A stretch of 64,000 nucleotides of DNA from UBA1952 sp965246785. Lineage in GTDB: Bacteria; Bacteroidota; Bacteroidia; Chitinophagales; Chitinophagaceae. Location of the stretch: contig CBDFFM010000001.1 of the NCBI GenBank assembly GCA_965246785.1, forward strand, positions 149,061 to 213,060, in the 5' to 3' direction. Numbering within the stretch: the first letter of the stretch is position 1; each line of letters opens with the position of its first letter. The notes below the pieces were generated by a model. That model did no database searches and was not told the DNA's origin. It worked only from the letters and a program-made list of their open reading frames with translations. Below, piece after piece: positions 61,645 through 64,000 of the stretch. The position numbers were made by a program, and so were the translations under genes.

Positions 61645-62038
61645 TTCCCTTTCTAAATATCACCACGCGGGCCTGCTCATTCTACGCATCGGCATCGGTG
61701 CAATGATGATACTGCATGGCTACCCGAAGCTGGCTGGCGGCCCGGATGGATGGGCGAAAATCGGCGGCTCCATGACGGCCTTTGGCATTCATGACTTCCC
61801 GACGTTCTGGGGATTCATGGCAGCCTTTGCTGAAGGGGTAGGCGGATTGCTGTTCCTCATTGGTTTTCTCTTTCGGCCTGCCTTGTTGCTGCTGCTCATT
61901 ACGATGATTGTTGCGGCGATGCATCACATCAAGGGCGGCGAGGGTATGATGGGTGCGAGCCATGCCATAGAGCTGGGCATTCTCTTCCTGGCCATGTTCA
62001 TTATCGGGCCGGGTAAGTATTCTATTGATAAGAATTAG
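61631..62038 (+). CDS. DoxX-family membrane protein
   Basis: 135 aa, four TM helices. HAGLLILRIGIGAMMILHGY (TM1), FPTFWGFMAAFAEGVGGLLF (TM2), RPALLLLLITMIVAAMHHIK (TM3) and HAIELGILFLAMFIIGPGKY (TM4) form the DoxX/DoxD pattern. Likely a quinone-linked or redox-associated membrane protein; substrate unknown. Overlaps the aroC end by 14 bp. Confidence 0.85.
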   Translation: MALFSSLSKYHHAGLLILRIGIGAMMILHGYPKLAGGPDGWAKIGGSMTAFGIHDFPTFWGFMAAFAEGVGGLLFLIGFLFRPALLLLLITMIVAAMHHIKGGEGMMGASHAIELGILFLAMFIIGPGKYSIDKN

Positions 62039-62047
62039 GCGCAAACA

Positions 62048-62075
62048 AAAAGCCGCTCCATCGGGAGCGGCTTTT
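62048..62075. terminator. Bidirectional terminator
   Basis: AAAAGCCGCTCC / GGAGCGGCTTTT, perfect 12-bp stem with tetraloop ATCG, between the convergent DoxX and fusA genes; A-run and T-run flank both sides. Confidence 0.92.
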
Positions 62076-62097
62076 CTATTCTAAAGTCCTGTATTAA

Positions 62098-64000
62098 TTA
62101 TGCATTCGCCTTCATACCCTTAGCCTTGGCTACAACTTCTTCCTCAATGTTGCGGGGAGCAGGAGCGTAGTGGCTGAACTCCATGGTAGAAGTTGCGCGG
62201 CCTGAAGACAGTGAGCGAAGCTGCGTCACGTAGCCGAACATTTCGCTCAGTGGAACTTTCGCCTTAATCACCTGCAGGTTGTTGCGGCTGTCCATGCCTT
62301 CCAGCATAGCGCGGCGACGGTTCAGGTCACCTGTTACGTCGCCCATGTACTGGTCTGGTGTTACCACTTCTACCTTCATGATTGGCTCCAAGATGATTGG
62401 CTTTGCCTTACGGCCTGCCTCACGGTAGCCGCTCTTCGCGCAAAGCTCAAAGCTCATAGCGTCGGAGTCAACCTGGTGGAAAGAGCCGTCAAAAATGCGC
62501 ACCTTGAGGCTGTCCAGCGGGAAGCCGGCGAGTACGCCTGTAGTCATGCTTACTTCAAAGCCCTTTGCGATAGACGTGTGGAACTCCTTCGGGATAGAAC
62601 CACCGAAGATGTCGTTCACAAACTGGAAACGGCCCTTGCCTTCGGCGAGAAACTCTTCGTCAGCAGCGCTCATCTCAAACTGGATGTCGGCAAACTTACC
62701 GCGACCACCGGTTTGCTTCTTATATACCTCGCGGTGCTCAACCTTGTTGGTGAATGCCTCTTTGTAAGCCACCTGAGGCGCGCCCTGGTTGATTTCCACC
62801 TTGAACTCGCGACGCATACGGTCAACGATGATTTCAAGGTGAAGCTCGCCCATGCCGCGGAGGATAGTCTGGCCTGTTTCCTCATCCGTATTTACGCGCA
62901 GGGTCGGGTCTTCTTCAACGAGCTTGGCGATGGCCATGCCCATTTTTTCTACGCCTTCCTGAGTCTTAGGCTCTACCGCGATGGCGATTACCGGCTCAGG
63001 GATGAACATGTTTTCCAGCGCAATCGGGTGCTTTTCATCGCATAGGCTATCACCGGTCTTGATGTCCTTAAAGCCTACTGCCGCGCCGATATCGCCTGCT
63101 TCAATGAAGTCAATCGGATTCTGCTTGTTGGCAAACATCTTCATGATACGGGAGATACGCTCATTCTTGCCTGAACGTACGTTATATACATAGCTACCGG
63201 CATCCAGATGACCTGAATAAACCCGGAAAAATGCCAGGCGACCAACAAACGGGTCAGTCATAATCTTGAACGCGAGGGCCGCGAACGGCGCCTTCGGGTC
63301 TGGCTTACGCGTAATTTCTTCGCCGCTGTCCGGGTCGGTACCAATGGTATCTTCCAGGTCAACCGGTGAAGGCAGGTAGCGGCAAACCGCGTCCAGCGCA
63401 GTCTGTACACCCTTATTCTTGAAGGAAGAACCGCACATCATAGGAACGATGCTCAGGTCAATACAAGCCTTACGGATGGCCTCGTGTACTTCGTCTTCTG
63501 AAATGGTAGTCGGGTCGTCAAAGAATTTCTCCAACAGCTTCTCATCATAATCTGCAACGGCCTCAATGAGGTTCTGACGCCATTCGTTAGCTTCATCCAC
63601 CATGTCGGCAGGGATTTCAATTTCGTCAAAGGTCATTCCCTCCGTCTCCATGTGCCAGATAATGCCCTTCATGCGGATGAGGTCAATTACGCCCTTGAAG
63701 TCATCTTCAGCGCCAATCGGCAGCTGCAGCGGAACGGCCTTTGCGCCCAGCATGTCCTTCACCTGCTGCACCACCATCAGGAAGTCAGCACCGATACGGT
63801 CCATTTTGTTTACGAAGCCGATACGCGGAACCTTATAGCGGTTCGCTTGGCGCCAAACGGTCTCAGACTGCGGCTCAACGCCGTCAACGGCAGAGAACAG
63901 GGCAATCAGACCATCCAGTACACGCATAGAACGCTCTACCTCAACGGTAAAGTCCACGTGACCCGGCGTATCAATGATATTGAAGTAGTATTCCTTCGTA
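62098..64000 (-). CDS. fusA: Elongation factor G, 5' end outside the window
   Basis: 634 codons are present and the frame continues past the right edge: 63958-64000 still reads TKEYYFNIIDTPGHVD in frame, including the G3 motif DTPGH. NKMDRIG (G4) follows, then domain II, PEPVIAIAVEPKT, domain IV with GGRGKFADIQFEM and HTSIAKGFEVSMT, and domain V ending EEEVVAKAKGM. It drives translocation on the ribosome and ribosome recycling with RRF. Only the P-loop and switch I regions are missing. Confidence 0.96.
   Translation of the reverse strand, partial: TKEYYFNIIDTPGHVDFTVEVERSMRVLDGLIALFSAVDGVEPQSETVWRQANRYKVPRIGFVNKMDRIGADFLMVVQQVKDMLGAKAVPLQLPIGAEDDFKGVIDLIRMKGIIWHMETEGMTFDEIEIPADMVDEANEWRQNLIEAVADYDEKLLEKFFDDPTTISEDEVHEAIRKACIDLSIVPMMCGSSFKNKGVQTALDAVCRYLPSPVDLEDTIGTDPDSGEEITRKPDPKAPFAALAFKIMTDPFVGRLAFFRVYSGHLDAGSYVYNVRSGKNERISRIMKMFANKQNPIDFIEAGDIGAAVGFKDIKTGDSLCDEKHPIALENMFIPEPVIAIAVEPKTQEGVEKMGMAIAKLVEEDPTLRVNTDEETGQTILRGMGELHLEIIVDRMRREFKVEINQGAPQVAYKEAFTNKVEHREVYKKQTGGRGKFADIQFEMSAADEEFLAEGKGRFQFVNDIFGGSIPKEFHTSIAKGFEVSMTTGVLAGFPLDSLKVRIFDGSFHQVDSDAMSFELCAKSGYREAGRKAKPIILEPIMKVEVVTPDQYMGDVTGDLNRRRAMLEGMDSRNNLQVIKAKVPLSEMFGYVTQLRSLSSGRATSTMEFSHYAPAPRNIEEEVVAKAKGMKANA

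Noticed and set aside
1..64000. tRNA or rRNA genes
   Set aside because: I looked for T-loop GTTCRA motifs with matching acceptor stems and for rRNA-like conserved blocks and found none; a covariance search would be decisive.

Overview
The window looks like chromosome of a Bacteroidota bacterium, most likely in or near Chitinophagales. The evidence is a type IX secretion C-terminal sorting tail on secreted proteins, alternative complex III followed by a cytochrome c oxidase, a PcrB-type GGGP synthase, phosphosulfolactate synthase, and repeated matches to the Bacteroidota -7 promoter box TAnnTTTG. Most of the sequence is GC-rich housekeeping DNA. The block from about 32.2 to 37.4 kb is visibly more AT-rich and accessory in nature. 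I see no tRNA, rRNA or CRISPR array.

Layout. 0-9 kb: tail of a T9SS cargo gene, a REP-like inverted pair, a two-PDZ protein, comA-aroE, then on the minus strand yidD-rnpA-rpmH, two lipoproteins, an esterase, GGGP synthase and mscL, with a cluster of hairpins between the last two. 9.3-16.6 kb: a TetR regulator with a tripartite RND efflux operon (TolC, lipoprotein adaptor, permease). The permease is broken by a single missing base, and a 21-bp periodic array lies inside the operon. 16.6-25.5 kb: a PaaY-like protein, an ArsR regulator, tsaB/ridA divergent, glnS, an M28 peptidase with a T9SS tail, and a multi-spanning membrane protein.

25.7-41.8 kb is a defence island on the minus strand. A type I restriction-modification operon (hsdR...hsdM-hsdS) carries unrelated genes in its gaps: a membrane protein, a DUF1016/YhcG nuclease, a PD-(D/E)XK-like protein, and an FRG-domain gene split by an IS5-family element. 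A calpain-like secreted protein follows hsdS. Fragments of a second set of hsd genes (hsdR 3' end, hsdM 5' end, hsdS 3' end) sit at the cargo boundaries, which suggests that cargo entered by recombination between related hsd operons. Downstream are an unrecognised protein and a Regnase/Zc3h12a-like NYN ribonuclease with 14-residue repeats. This pair is my best candidate for an undescribed system. Upstream is an XRE-ImmA/IrrE protein whose zinc motif is degenerate.

43.5-55.6 kb: the respiratory operon actABCDEF-coxBA, quinol to cytochrome c to oxygen, with repeated low-complexity cassettes in its gaps. 55.7-64 kb: a GT-C-like membrane protein, a secreted propeller-like protein, a 42-bp tandem repeat array, truA, aroA-aroC, a DoxX protein and the 3' part of fusA. 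Several housekeeping genes (tsaB, ridA, aroA, aroC) have a TAnnTTTG box so close to the start codon that leaderless mRNAs are predicted.
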